A DNA stretch of 17,248 nucleotides from Bacteroidales bacterium (GCA_017428285.1 JAFRRE010000194.1:1-17248); one strand, 5' to 3'; counted from the first letter of the stretch, positions 1 through 8,025 are shown. Made by a program: numbers and translations. Notes: generated by a model from the letters alone, not told the origin.

Positions 1-2
1 AA

Positions 3-299
3 GAAGGTCACAAACTCGATGCGATAAGGGCGTGCGACAAGGTCTCGTTCTGCGTCCTCAGCGAAGGCGTGAAAGAACCCGACAGCTGGTGGTATCATTT
101 CGAGAGCGTGGTTTGTTTCGGTAGGATGCACATCGTGGAAGACCCCGCCCGCAAGAACGCCTTTTTACGCCTACTGGGTGCAAAATATTTCCCTCAGAGC
201 TATGACATAGATGCAGATATGGCACAGGATGCGCCAAATGCCTTTGTACTCGAATTGCAAATTGAGCACATGAGCGGCAAGCGGGTTAGAGAAAAATAG
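3..299 (+). CDS. Nim-like / pyridoxamine 5'-phosphate oxidase family flavoprotein, 3' part
   Basis: This gene is truncated by the left edge: the frame is open from base 3 and ends with TAG at 297-299, leaving about 98 residues. The visible part contains GHKLDAI followed by KVSFCVL, then a W-W-Y-H-F-E-S-V-V-x-F-G-R segment. This pattern is characteristic of the split-barrel FMN-binding proteins of the 5-nitroimidazole reductase (Nim) / PNPOx-like family. Members bind flavin; some reduce nitroimidazoles, but most have no assigned substrate. The family is usually about 150-170 residues, so roughly the N-terminal 60 are missing. The ATG at 69 is internal to the domain and is not the true start. 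The gene converges on the AraC gene with 24 bases between the stops and no evident terminator. Family assignment is fairly secure; substrate is unknown. Confidence 0.72.
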   Translation, partial: EGHKLDAIRACDKVSFCVLSEGVKEPDSWWYHFESVVCFGRMHIVEDPARKNAFLRLLGAKYFPQSYDIDADMAQDAPNAFVLELQIEHMSGKRVREK

Positions 300-323
300 C
301 AAGCTTGGTTTGAGGATTAGTCT

Positions 324-1175
324 TCAATCCAATGCCCGGAATTCAATAGGCGACACTCCTGTTTCATGCTTGAAATAGCGGCTGAAAATAGACTGCTCGC
401 TAAAGCCTAACATGTCGGCAATAGCCTGCACTGAAAGGTCGTGCCGTATATGCAGCAACATTTTGGCCTCGGCGATGATCTTGACGCGAATCCAATAGGC
501 AGCATTGTGACCTGTTTCCTGCTTGACAACCGCACTGAAATACTTAGGTGTTAGACAAGCTCGTTCAGCATAAAAACCCACATCGTGGTGCTTACGGAAA
601 TGCTGTGTCAAATCGGAATGAAACTGCATGCTCACGCGCTTGCTGGCAGTGGTCTCATTCAGTTTCCTCATGCGGTAATGGCTTAGCAACCGCAATAAGA
701 ATTCCAGCAAACGGGTCATCAACATCCGACTCTCAGGAATTTCGAGGCGTTTGATTTCACGCATCCCCTCCACCACATCCGTTATCATCCTGTATTCATG
801 CTTGTCGAGTTTCACGCAGGGATGAAGCTCATAACGGTAACGCATCTGATTGATGATTTGAAGCATAGGGTCGTTCAGCACCGAGGCATCAACAACAATC
901 AAGGTGGCGAGGTAGTCGTCGGTTTTATTCACCATACTAAGACGATGGTTGGGGAAAATCACACCCACAGTGTGTTTCTCTGAATAGTCGGATTGGTCGT
1001 CGTAAACGAGCTGTATGTGTCCTCTGTGGCCGATGCAGATGACGTAATCGGGCGATACAAACGGTTTGTCGCCAATGGGCAATCCCCTGACATCATCAAG
1101 GACGACTATGCCTTCATCCTTAATCTTTTGGAGATTGTCTAACAAGGGGTGAGAAGTTGTCTGCCGTTCTTTCAT
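324..1175 (-). CDS. AraC-family transcriptional regulator
   Basis: A 283-residue protein with the two helix-turn-helix motifs of the AraC/XylS DNA-binding domain at the C-terminus. The first HTH lies at about 202-230 (FYAERACLTPKYFSAVVKQETG region). The second lies at about 248-281 (SVQAIADMLGF, then SIFSRYFKHETGVSPIEFR). The N-terminal ~180 residues resemble the cupin-like ligand/dimerisation half of one-component AraC regulators, though I cannot name a ligand. The start at 1175 gives a length normal for the family (~280-300). The gene is divergent from the T9SS beta-helix gene at 1313 across a 137-base AT-rich gap containing a near-palindrome (1181-1198), so control of that surface block and of itself is a reasonable inference. 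Confidence 0.88.
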   Translation of the reverse strand: MKERQTTSHPLLDNLQKIKDEGIVVLDDVRGLPIGDKPFVSPDYVICIGHRGHIQLVYDDQSDYSEKHTVGVIFPNHRLSMVNKTDDYLATLIVVDASVLNDPMLQIINQMRYRYELHPCVKLDKHEYRMITDVVEGMREIKRLEIPESRMLMTRLLEFLLRLLSHYRMRKLNETTASKRVSMQFHSDLTQHFRKHHDVGFYAERACLTPKYFSAVVKQETGHNAAYWIRVKIIAEAKMLLHIRHDLSVQAIADMLGFSEQSIFSRYFKHETGVSPIEFRALD

Positions 1176-1179
1176 GTGG

Positions 1180-1187
1180 CAAAAATA
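1180..1187 (-). promoter_or_regulatory. possible -7 box for the AraC gene
   Basis: On the minus strand the bases read TATTTTTG, an exact match to the Bacteroidota -7 consensus TAnnTTTG. It lies only about 5 bases before the assigned ATG, so if used it would give an almost leaderless transcript or imply a later start codon. No clean -33 TTG was found at the usual distance. Low confidence. Confidence 0.3.
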
Positions 1188-1198
1188 CGGGTATTTTT
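1181..1198. promoter_or_regulatory. inverted repeat, candidate operator in the araC / surface-gene gap
   Basis: AAAAATAC-GG-GTATTTTT is a perfect inverted repeat with 8-base arms and a 2-base spacer, directly upstream of the AraC start codon and overlapping its possible -7 box. A wider 9-base inverted pair, TGGCAAAAA (1177-1185) and TTTTTGCCA (1225-1233), encloses it. The position fits autoregulation, although AraC proteins more often bind direct repeats, and AT-rich DNA yields such palindromes by chance. Confidence 0.35.
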
Positions 1199-1257
1199 CA
1201 AAAAAAGCACAAAAAAAATCCGACTTTTTGCCATATAATTCGCTCTTTGTGTTACCT

Positions 1258-1285
1258 TTTGAGTGAGTTGGGGGTTATATTTTTG
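1258..1285 (+). promoter_or_regulatory. candidate Bacteroidota-type promoter for the T9SS surface protein
   Basis: TATTTTTG at 1278-1285 matches the -7 consensus TAnnTTTG. A TTTG at 1258-1261 could be the -33 element, with a spacing of 16 bases, slightly short. The start codon follows 27 bases downstream with an A-rich leader, as is usual in the phylum. Confidence 0.45.
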
Positions 1286-1312
1286 TGACTTTAAACTTTA
1301 AAAGCAATAATC

Positions 1313-4300
1313 ATGTACAAGAAATTCTTGATTTTCTTCGCAATGCTCGGTATTTCATCAGCATTGATGGCTGGCGGAGGAGGCCGTAACAGCCTTTATT
1401 TTGGAAACACTAATTCTCTAGAATCTTCAATAGCGGATAACAGTGTGACCGTGGTTTACGACGGCTCATCCGCAACCGTGACCGTAGCCGACAACGTGGC
1501 GGATTACCTCACCGTCACGCAAAGCGGGGCACACGTCTCAATAGCGCAAAGCAGCGACTTGGCCAGCGAAATCACCTATACGCTTTCTGGCTCATCAACC
1601 GACGGTGAGTTTTACATGTCAGGTTCCTACAAAGCCACCATCGAACTGAATGGCCTCACTTTGACCAACACTACACCAGTATATAGTGGTGCTGCCATTC
1701 ACATCCAAAACGGCAAACGTATCAATGTGAAGGTCATCACGGGTACCACCAATACGCTTGTCGATGCTGCCAGCGGATCGCAAAAAGGCTGCCTTTATAT
1801 AAAGGGACACGCTGAGTTCAAGCAAAAAGGCACTCTTAACGTTGTAGGCAACGTGAAACATGGCATCAAGGCAGGTGAATACATCAGCATCAAGAATGCC
1901 ACCATCAACGTGACTTCTGCGGTAGGTGACGGCATCTCGTGCAACCAATATTTCCTCATGGAAAGTGGAACCGTCAATATCAGTGGAACCAGTGATGATG
2001 GCATCCAGTGTGACCTCGACGGTGACACACCGACAGGCATCACCACCGACCATGAAGATGAAGACTCAGGCAACGTTTATATCAGCGGCGGCACTATTAC
2101 CATCACCTGTGACGCTATTGCCGCCAAAGGCATAAAAAGTGCAGGCGACATTTACATCTCCGATGAGCCCGTGATCAACATTACCACGACGGGCATCGGC
2201 ACATGGGATGAAGAAGATTTGGAAACGAAAGCCGCATGCTGCCTGAATGCAGACGGCAACATCGACATCAGTGGGGGCACGCTCTCGCTCACTTCCACTG
2301 GTTCAGGAGGCAAAGGCATGAAATGCGACACCTTGATGACCATCAGTGGCGGTGATATCACGGTCGCCACTTCGGGTGGGCTTTATTATAATAATGGTAC
2401 AACAGAGAACACCAACTACACAGGCAACACCGACAACATCAACAGTGCCTACTATTCTTCGCCGAAGGGCATCAAGGCAGGTACAAAGACCGAGGTGAGC
2501 ACGAATAATTATACCTATAGCGGCGGCATGATCATCAGCGGCGGCACCATTTACGTCACCACATCCGGCCACAACGGCGAAGGCATCGAGAGTAAGAACT
2601 ATTTCGACATCATGGGCGGCGAAATCACCGTGGAATCATACGACGATGGCCTCAATGCAGCACGCGACATGAACATCACTGGTGGCTACGTCTACTCCCG
2701 AACCGCCAATAATGACGGCATGGACTCCAATGGTAATTTCTATATAAGAGGTGGATTGGTTTATGCTATTGGTGCCTCTTCACCAGAAGTGGCCATCGAT
2801 GCCAACACTGAGGGGGGCTTTAAACTCTACGTGTTGGGAGGAACAATGATTGCCATTGGAGGTATTGAGTCAGGTGCTTCACTCCAACAGGCTTGCTACC
2901 GAGCATCATCGGTGAGCAGCAACACCTGGCATTCGATGAGCTACGGCAACAATGTAATCGCTTTCCTAACCCCGACAGCAAGCAGTGGTGGCGGCCCTGG
3001 TGGTGGTGGTCCTGGTGGCGGAGGTCCCGGAGGTGGCGGCCCGGGAGGTGGCGGCCCTGGTGGCAATTCTTCTGCTTTGATCATTTCGGCCCCATCCACG
3101 CCGACACTGAAGAGCAATGTCACAGTTACAGGAGGCACCAGCATCTTTGAAGGCAAATGCTACCTTGATGCCACATTCAGCGGAGGGTCAAATGTTTCGC
3201 TTAGCAATTACAATAGCAGCGGCAGCGGTAGCGGTTCATTATCCTACCGTTTCAACATTGCAGGTAACTGGAGCACGGCCTCCAATTGGAGTTCAGGATT
3301 AGTGCCAGGTTCGGGCGCAGAGGTCTTTATCAATGCTGACTGCCAACTCGATACAAACGCACAAGTGACCGACCTGTCTGTCGCTAGGAGCAAATCACTC
3401 ACGATTGGTTCGGGACAATCCTTGACCGTTTCAGGTGATTTGACCAATACCTCGGCTTCCGGCTTGGTCATAACCGATGGCGCACAATTAGTTAACGGCT
3501 CTGAAAATGTAAAGGCAACCACCCAAAAGAATATATCCGCTTATTCGCAGAACGGCGGTTGGCATCTCATTGCCTCACCAATGAGCACGAGCGTCACCCC
3601 AAGTGAGAGCAACGGCCTGCTTAACGGCTCTTACGACCTTTACTTGTTCGATGAAACTGAAGAACTGGAGTGGCGCAATTACAAAGCCAGTGAGTTCAGT
3701 ACGATTGAAAACACTACGGGCTATCTTTATGCTAACAGCAATGATGTGACCTTGGCCTTTGCTGGAACCTTGGTGCCTTCCAACAACGATGTGGAACTGA
3801 CGGGACTGTCGGCATCAGGCACTCATTTCAACCAATGGAACCTTATCGGCAACCCCTTCCCGTGCAACGCCTATCTCGGCAATGGTCAGGCTTTCTACAA
3901 GATGAACGATGCAGGCGATGAGATTGAGTCTGTGGTAGCGGGAACAGCTATTGCCCCGATGGAAGCCGTGTTTGTGGAAGCCACTTCAGCCACATTCTCT
4001 AAAACGCCCTCACGCTCAGTTGGCAACCTTAACATCAAGCTTATGAGTAGCGACAAAACAAGGTCTAATGCTTTAAGAAAAGAAGATAATGCCATCGTGA
4101 CTTTCGGTGAAGGCTGCACTCTTGGCAAATACATGCTCAACAAGGACGCCTCCAAACTTTACATCCCACAGGAGGGTCATGAATACGCAATAGTAAACAG
4201 TGGCTACGAAGACGAGATGTCGCTCTGTTTCAAAGCCTCCGAAAATGGCACTTATACCCTTGCGATTGATGCCGAAAATGTCGAGATGAACTACCTTCAT

Positions 4301-4627
4301 CTCATCGACAATTTGACTGGAATCGACACGGATTTACTGGCTGTGCCAAATTACACTTTCGGGGCGAATACAACAGACTATGCTAACCGTTTTCATTTGG
4401 TCTTTAGTGCCGAAGCCAATTTTGTCTATTTCAATGGCAGCGATTTGGTAGTCAGCAATGAAGGCAATGCCACCTTGCAACTCATTGACATGAAGGGATG
4501 CATCATCAAGGAAACGCCAATTAATGGCAATACTACTTTGGGCGTGGACAACCTTACCCCAGGCGTGTATGTCATTCGCTTGATAAGCAATGGCGAAGTC
4601 AAAACGCAAAAAGTGAGCGTAAAATGA
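1313..4627 (+). CDS. T9SS-secreted Cthe_2159-like beta-helix surface protein
   Basis: A 1104-residue secreted protein. Residues 1-20 form a signal peptide. Residues ~40-555 show repeating short strands such as I-S-G-G-T-I and GDGISCNQYF typical of a right-handed beta-helix of the Cthe_2159 (DUF4353) carbohydrate-binding family. A (GGGGP)n tract at 559-584 interrupts the end of this domain, which resumes (SSALIISAPSTPTLKSNV). From ~640 to 1000 there is a beta-rich region (GNWSTASNWSSGLVPGSGA, GGWHLIASP) common in large Bacteroidota surface proteins. The last ~70 residues (LQLIDMKG, LTPGVYVIRL, KTQKVSVK) form a type A T9SS sorting domain, predicting export across the outer membrane and surface attachment. 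The founding Cthe_2159 binds acidic polysaccharides; the ligand here is unknown. The gene is followed by a strong terminator and a lipoprotein paralogue. Confidence 0.85.
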   Translation: MYKKFLIFFAMLGISSALMAGGGGRNSLYFGNTNSLESSIADNSVTVVYDGSSATVTVADNVADYLTVTQSGAHVSIAQSSDLASEITYTLSGSSTDGEFYMSGSYKATIELNGLTLTNTTPVYSGAAIHIQNGKRINVKVITGTTNTLVDAASGSQKGCLYIKGHAEFKQKGTLNVVGNVKHGIKAGEYISIKNATINVTSAVGDGISCNQYFLMESGTVNISGTSDDGIQCDLDGDTPTGITTDHEDEDSGNVYISGGTITITCDAIAAKGIKSAGDIYISDEPVINITTTGIGTWDEEDLETKAACCLNADGNIDISGGTLSLTSTGSGGKGMKCDTLMTISGGDITVATSGGLYYNNGTTENTNYTGNTDNINSAYYSSPKGIKAGTKTEVSTNNYTYSGGMIISGGTIYVTTSGHNGEGIESKNYFDIMGGEITVESYDDGLNAARDMNITGGYVYSRTANNDGMDSNGNFYIRGGLVYAIGASSPEVAIDANTEGGFKLYVLGGTMIAIGGIESGASLQQACYRASSVSSNTWHSMSYGNNVIAFLTPTASSGGGPGGGGPGGGGPGGGGPGGGGPGGNSSALIISAPSTPTLKSNVTVTGGTSIFEGKCYLDATFSGGSNVSLSNYNSSGSGSGSLSYRFNIAGNWSTASNWSSGLVPGSGAEVFINADCQLDTNAQVTDLSVARSKSLTIGSGQSLTVSGDLTNTSASGLVITDGAQLVNGSENVKATTQKNISAYSQNGGWHLIASPMSTSVTPSESNGLLNGSYDLYLFDETEELEWRNYKASEFSTIENTTGYLYANSNDVTLAFAGTLVPSNNDVELTGLSASGTHFNQWNLIGNPFPCNAYLGNGQAFYKMNDAGDEIESVVAGTAIAPMEAVFVEATSATFSKTPSRSVGNLNIKLMSSDKTRSNALRKEDNAIVTFGEGCTLGKYMLNKDASKLYIPQEGHEYAIVNSGYEDEMSLCFKASENGTYTLAIDAENVEMNYLHLIDNLTGIDTDLLAVPNYTFGANTTDYANRFHLVFSAEANFVYFNGSDLVVSNEGNATLQLIDMKGCIIKETPINGNTTLGVDNLTPGVYVIRLISNGEVKTQKVSVK
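2987..3064 (+). repeat. in-frame 15-base repeat encoding GGGGP
   Basis: Five imperfect units encode (G)GGGP in tandem within the surface-protein gene, giving a 26-residue Gly/Pro linker (residues 559-584). The units differ at third positions (GGT, GGC, GGA). Unit changes would keep the frame, so length variation would alter only the linker length. Confidence 0.85.
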
Positions 4628-4706
4628 GGAATAAACATCAATAATGAAAAAGAAACAACTCAAAATTGAACAAGAACTTTTCTGTAATTCATTTGTTTTT
4701 TTCGTG

Positions 4707-4736
4707 AAGACATAGTCCTTGGGCTATGTCTTTTTT
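4707..4736 (+). terminator. intrinsic terminator after the T9SS surface protein gene
   Basis: AAGACATAG pairs perfectly with CTATGTCTT (4724-4732) around a short CC/GG-extended loop and is followed directly by a T run to 4736. It lies 80 bases after the stop at 4627 and separates the two paralogous surface genes. Confidence 0.85.
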
Positions 4737-4766
4737 GGCTTTCGAATAATAAAACACCATAATTTG
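4735..4766 (+). promoter_or_regulatory. weak promoter candidate for the beta-helix lipoprotein
   Basis: A TTG at 4735-4737 and TAATTTG at 4760-4766, one base short of TAnnTTTG, are separated by 22 bases and sit just after the terminator and 16 bases before the start codon. The downstream gene needs its own promoter because of the terminator, but the match is imperfect. Confidence 0.3.
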
Positions 4767-4782
4767 TGATTATTATAGAAAT

Positions 4783-6360
4783 ATGAGAATGAAGATGAAG
4801 CAGTTATTGAACTATTTGTTAGTCGTATGGCTAACGGTGACACTTGCAGGTTGCCAAAAGGACAACATCGTCCTCATCGACCCGATTGAGACCGACGACA
4901 GCGAAGACCTCATCGCCAATACCGTGTTCACGCAAACAGTCGGCGTGGCATTTTCCGCCAATGGAAACGCGGTCGTTACCGGCACCAACGACGACTTCAC
5001 CGTGACCGTCAGCGGCAATGACGTGACCATCATTTACGCTGGTGAAGAGTATGTAATGTATGAACTTTCAGGGACCACCAACGACGGTTTCTTCAAACTC
5101 TATAGTGCGAAGAAGCAAGGCATTACACTGAATGGCGTGAACATCATCAATCCCAACGGTGCCGCTATCAATGTGCAGGGAACGACCTCTGAACCGAGCA
5201 AGGGCAAGCGCACCTTCATCGTTTTGAATGGCGAAAACACCCTTGCCGACGGCGCAAACTACACCGACACGCCCTCCGCCGAGGATGAAAAGGCGGCAAT
5301 GTTTGGCGAAGGCCAGTTTATCTTCAGCGGCGAAGGTAGCCTCACAATCACGGCAACGGGCAAGTCGGGCATCGTTTCCGATGACTATGTGCATTTTATT
5401 AGCGGCAATATTACCGTCGAGATGTCAAGTTCCGTCAATGTCAGCGGTAACGACACTTTGAAGCCGGCTTGTGTGAGGGGCAAGGATTATGTCAAGATGA
5501 CCAATGGCGCGCTAACCCTCACCAGCACGGGTACTGGCGGCAAGGGCATGAGCAGCGACGGCAACGGCTACTTTTATGGCGGCTCGGTCAATGTGACGGT
5601 GACTGGAAGCAATTTCGGCTCCAATGGTGGCGGAGGTGGCTTCGGCGGATGGGGCAACAACAGCTCCAATGGCGTTTCGGCCAAAGGACTCAAGTTCGAT
5701 GGAAACTTAATCTTTAAAGGTAGCCATGTAGTGGTGAATTGCACGGCCCACGAGGGCATCGAAGCCAAGGGCTCCCTTTCGGTTTCAGATGGCGAGGTCT
5801 ACAGCCATTCCCAATCGGACGATGCCATCAACTCAGGCGGCAACCTCACCATTTCGGGCGGGTTGGTCTGCGCCTACAGCCAAGGCAACGACGGCCTTGA
5901 TGCCAATGGCAATTGCTACATCAAAGGCGGCGTGGTTTATGCCATCAGTGCCGGTTCGCCCGAAGTCGCCATCGATGCCAACACGGAAGGTGGCTACAAA
6001 CTTTACCTCTCTGGCGGCACTTTGGTGGCCATTGGCGGCTTGGAGAGCGGTTCGTCGCTTACACAGAGTTGCTATTCGGCCTCTTCTTGGTCGCAAAACA
6101 CTTGGTATGGCTTGACCGTTGGTTCAACGACCTACGCCTTCAAGACCCCAGCAAGCGGAGGGACGCCTCTGGTTGTCTCGGGAAGTTCCTCCCCTACCTT
6201 GCAATCCAACGTAAATGTTGCGGGCGGAACAGAATGCTTTGAGGGTATGTTTTACATGGATGCTTCCGTCAGTGGCGGCAATTCCGTCAGTCTATCGTCC
6301 TACACAGGCGGCAATGGAGGTGGTGGTGGCCCTGGCGGCGGCGGCCATGGTCCTTTTTAA
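4783..6360 (+). CDS. Cthe_2159-like beta-helix lipoprotein
   Basis: A 525-residue lipoprotein: the N-terminal segment ends in the lipobox LAGC (Cys24), followed by QKDN and an acidic stretch, which in this phylum can favour surface display. The body is a beta-helix homologous to the preceding protein. SPEVAIDANTEGG, then a Lys-Leu-Tyr, a Gly-Gly-Thr and an AIGG segment, appear in both, as does the final PTLxSNVxVxGGT...FEGxxYxDAxxSGGxxVSLSxY stretch. A Gly-rich loop lies near 278-293 and the C-terminus is a Gly/Pro/His tail (about 509-525). It lacks the T9SS domain, so the paralogues are anchored differently. ATG codons at 4789 and 4795 are alternative starts. It probably binds a surface polysaccharide; enzyme activity is not indicated. 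The TTTAGAGT tract and the DUF2490 gene follow. Confidence 0.83.
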   Translation: MRMKMKQLLNYLLVVWLTVTLAGCQKDNIVLIDPIETDDSEDLIANTVFTQTVGVAFSANGNAVVTGTNDDFTVTVSGNDVTIIYAGEEYVMYELSGTTNDGFFKLYSAKKQGITLNGVNIINPNGAAINVQGTTSEPSKGKRTFIVLNGENTLADGANYTDTPSAEDEKAAMFGEGQFIFSGEGSLTITATGKSGIVSDDYVHFISGNITVEMSSSVNVSGNDTLKPACVRGKDYVKMTNGALTLTSTGTGGKGMSSDGNGYFYGGSVNVTVTGSNFGSNGGGGGFGGWGNNSSNGVSAKGLKFDGNLIFKGSHVVVNCTAHEGIEAKGSLSVSDGEVYSHSQSDDAINSGGNLTISGGLVCAYSQGNDGLDANGNCYIKGGVVYAISAGSPEVAIDANTEGGYKLYLSGGTLVAIGGLESGSSLTQSCYSASSWSQNTWYGLTVGSTTYAFKTPASGGTPLVVSGSSSPTLQSNVNVAGGTECFEGMFYMDASVSGGNSVSLSSYTGGNGGGGGPGGGGHGPF

Positions 6361-6393
6361 GTTTAGAGTTTAGTGTTTAGAGTTTAGTGTTAG
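6361..6393 (+). repeat. TTTAGAGT/TTTAGTGT tandem tract, left part
   Basis: About four copies of a 7-8 base unit (GTTTAGAGTTTAGTG-like) begin at the base after the lipoprotein stop codon. Similar low-complexity tracts occur between genes in Bacteroidota genomes; no function is evident. Confidence 0.75.
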
Positions 6394-6398
6394 ATGTT

Positions 6399-6438
6399 GA
6401 CACGCTTTGCGTCACTGCGAGGAACGAAGCAGTCCAGA
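6399..6438 (+). repeat. half copy of the GCGTCAYTGCGAGG intergenic element
   Basis: Forty bases starting GACACGCTTTGCGTCACTGC match the left arm of the element at 12929 with a single difference (T for C at the tenth base). The right arm is absent, so this is a solitary half-element, embedded within the TTTAGAGT tract. Confidence 0.85.
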
Positions 6439-6475
6439 TATAGAGTTTAGAGTTTAAAGTTTAGAGTTTAGAGTT
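6439..6475 (+). repeat. TTTAGAGT tandem tract, right part
   Basis: Four to five further copies of TTTAGAG/TTTAAAG run up to the ATG of the DUF2490 gene, so they occupy its translation-initiation region. Together with 6361-6393 they look like one tract interrupted by the half-element. Confidence 0.75.
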
Positions 6476-7306
6476 ATGAAAAGCAAACAGATTATCATAT
6501 TGATGCTGGGGATATTGTTCCCCATTTTGGCAACAGCCCAAACCGATGTCGCCCTCGCCCCTGAATTTGGCGGCAGAGTTTCCTTGAGCCTTGACAAGAG
6601 AATCACCCGAGGCCTACACATTTCCCTTGAGGAAGAGGTACGTTTCGACAACAACTTCGGCAGCCTCGACCGCCTGCAAACCACGCTGGCATTGAGTTAC
6701 AAGGTGCATCCCAACATCAAACTCGGGTTAGGCTATACGCTCATCAACGGCTATGGAGCCAATTCGGGACTGTTCAAGAACCCGCGCCACAGATTGATGA
6801 CCGATGTCACGGGCACCATACATTATGGCAGCTGGAACTTCTCGCTGAAAGAACGCTTTCAGATGACACGCCGCACTGGCGATTTCAACGTGTATCAAAA
6901 CCCACAAAACGCCCTGACGCTGAAAAGCCGTGTAAAGGCCTTGTATAAAGGCTTTGGCAAGGTGCAGCCCTATGCCTATTTCGAGGTGCGCAACTACTTG
7001 AACGCGCCAGTCATTGAGGCGGCTTACGACGGCTCTGTCTATGTCACATTGGACGACTACTCCGATGAGGGCGATCCAGGCTGGTTCTTGAAGGGCTTCA
7101 ACGGAGGCTATGTGAACCGCCTGAGGGGCTCAATAGGCGCAGACATCAGATTGGACAAGCGCAACACATTGAATTTCTATATCTTGTGCGATTATCTTAT
7201 GGAAAAGCAAGTGGACGCCAACGCCGAAGGCACCAAACTCAAATCCTACACCAAGGAAACAGGCTTCCGTGGCTGGATTGGCGCTGGATATGAGTTCGCA
7301 TTTTAA
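6476..7306 (+). CDS. DUF2490 outer-membrane beta-barrel protein
   Basis: A 276-residue protein with a signal peptide (about 1-21, ending ATAQ). The rest alternates hydrophobic and polar residues in amphipathic strands (LHISLEEEVRF, QTTLALSYKV, IKLGLGYTLI, WNFSLKERFQM, AYFEVRNYL, TLNFYILCDYL) and ends with GAGYEFAF. A terminal aromatic residue is the typical outer-membrane barrel signature. The pattern R-x-T-x-x-x-L with an E-x-R-N-Y motif matches DUF2490 proteins, which have no defined function. It follows the lipoprotein in the same direction across 115 bases of repeats, and may serve in surface assembly of its neighbours, but that is inferred from position only. It converges on the nitroreductase gene with an 18-base gap. 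Confidence 0.8.
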   Translation: MKSKQIIILMLGILFPILATAQTDVALAPEFGGRVSLSLDKRITRGLHISLEEEVRFDNNFGSLDRLQTTLALSYKVHPNIKLGLGYTLINGYGANSGLFKNPRHRLMTDVTGTIHYGSWNFSLKERFQMTRRTGDFNVYQNPQNALTLKSRVKALYKGFGKVQPYAYFEVRNYLNAPVIEAAYDGSVYVTLDDYSDEGDPGWFLKGFNGGYVNRLRGSIGADIRLDKRNTLNFYILCDYLMEKQVDANAEGTKLKSYTKETGFRGWIGAGYEFAF

Positions 7307-7324
7307 TGAACAATACGACTGTCA

Positions 7325-7996
7325 TCAAGCCCAACTGAAATTCTCCTTTCCTGCCCCAATCTCGAAATGACACTTGACGATGCCAAGGTCGAGGGCGGCG
7401 TAGCCGATGAAGGTGAACTTTGCCTTGGCTTCCACGCGGTTGCCTTCGTGAAGGATGAACTCAAACTTCTGCTGGTTGACGGCAGTGGGCGCCAACAAAG
7501 CGGCTTCCATTCCCTTGCGGAACCACTCGGGCATGGCACCTTCGACGCGACAGAAATGCTCGATGCCCTTCTTTTGCGGATGGGCATTGCCTTGGGTGGC
7601 ACCATAACCCAGAGCGATTACTGCCACCAAGGATTCACCGTCAAGCACTTGGTATTGGTCGGGTTGTTTCTTGTAGGACAAGCCCACCCAACAGGTGTTC
7701 AAGCCGAGGGTCTGCGCCAACAGCACCACTTTCTCGCCGTAGTAACCGAGTTTTGTGTCCTCACCTTTCGGTCCGACAACGGCGATATAATTGCCGACCC
7801 CTTTGAACCCGCCATATTTCGCCATCCCGCTGGCAAAGGGTTTCGGCTCGTTAGTAACCAGTTGGAGGTGCAATTGACCTTCCTTGTTGCATTCGTCAAT
7901 CAAGGCCTGCAGCTGCGCGACCTTTTCCGATTCGATAGTTTTTTCCAAGTATTGCCTCACCGAGTGGCGGGCAACGATAGCTTCTTGTAGTGTCAT
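7325..7996 (-). CDS. nitroreductase family protein (TM1586-type)
   Basis: A 223-residue flavoprotein of the nitroreductase superfamily. The start ARHSVRQY (residues 9-16) is the classical FMN-phosphate contact motif. GEKVVLLAQTLGLNTCWVG and the late AALLAPTAVNQQKF motif are arranged as in the putative TM1586 nitroreductase family, where the order of the second half differs from NfsB. I chose the ATG at 7996 because the MTLQEAIVARHSVR start is typical; the frame extends upstream to 8239 but would run through the promoter region and into the MarR gene. Such enzymes use NAD(P)H and FMN to reduce nitro compounds, quinones or other electrophiles. It is divergent from the OhrR-like gene and shares its operator region, so thiol- or peroxide-responsive expression is likely. 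Confidence 0.87.
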   Translation of the reverse strand: MTLQEAIVARHSVRQYLEKTIESEKVAQLQALIDECNKEGQLHLQLVTNEPKPFASGMAKYGGFKGVGNYIAVVGPKGEDTKLGYYGEKVVLLAQTLGLNTCWVGLSYKKQPDQYQVLDGESLVAVIALGYGATQGNAHPQKKGIEHFCRVEGAMPEWFRKGMEAALLAPTAVNQQKFEFILHEGNRVEAKAKFTFIGYAALDLGIVKCHFEIGAGKENFSWA

Positions 7997-8017
7997 AATG
8001 ATTTCATTTACAGACCG

Positions 8018-8025
8018 CAAAGATA
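8018..8025 (-). promoter_or_regulatory. -7 box for the nitroreductase gene
   Basis: On the minus strand TATCTTTG is an exact TAnnTTTG match 22 bases before the ATG, followed by CGG. A canonical -33 TTG is not clear: TTTTTG at 8053-8058 is rather far and a TTCG lies nearer. The location between the start codon and the palindrome supports it. Confidence 0.6.

Noticed and set aside
4644..4715. A 23-residue frame starting MKKKQLKIEQ after the T9SS gene
   Set aside because: It ends inside the terminator stem and has no supporting features; a chance frame in AT-rich DNA is the simpler view.
6361..6475. TTTAGAGT tract considered as a replication origin or iteron set
   Set aside because: The unit is low complexity, with no replication gene or DnaA-like boxes nearby, and such tracts occur between many genes.
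7367..7990. A 207-codon plus-strand frame opposite the nitroreductase
   Set aside because: The minus strand carries clear nitroreductase motifs, whereas this frame encodes nothing recognisable.
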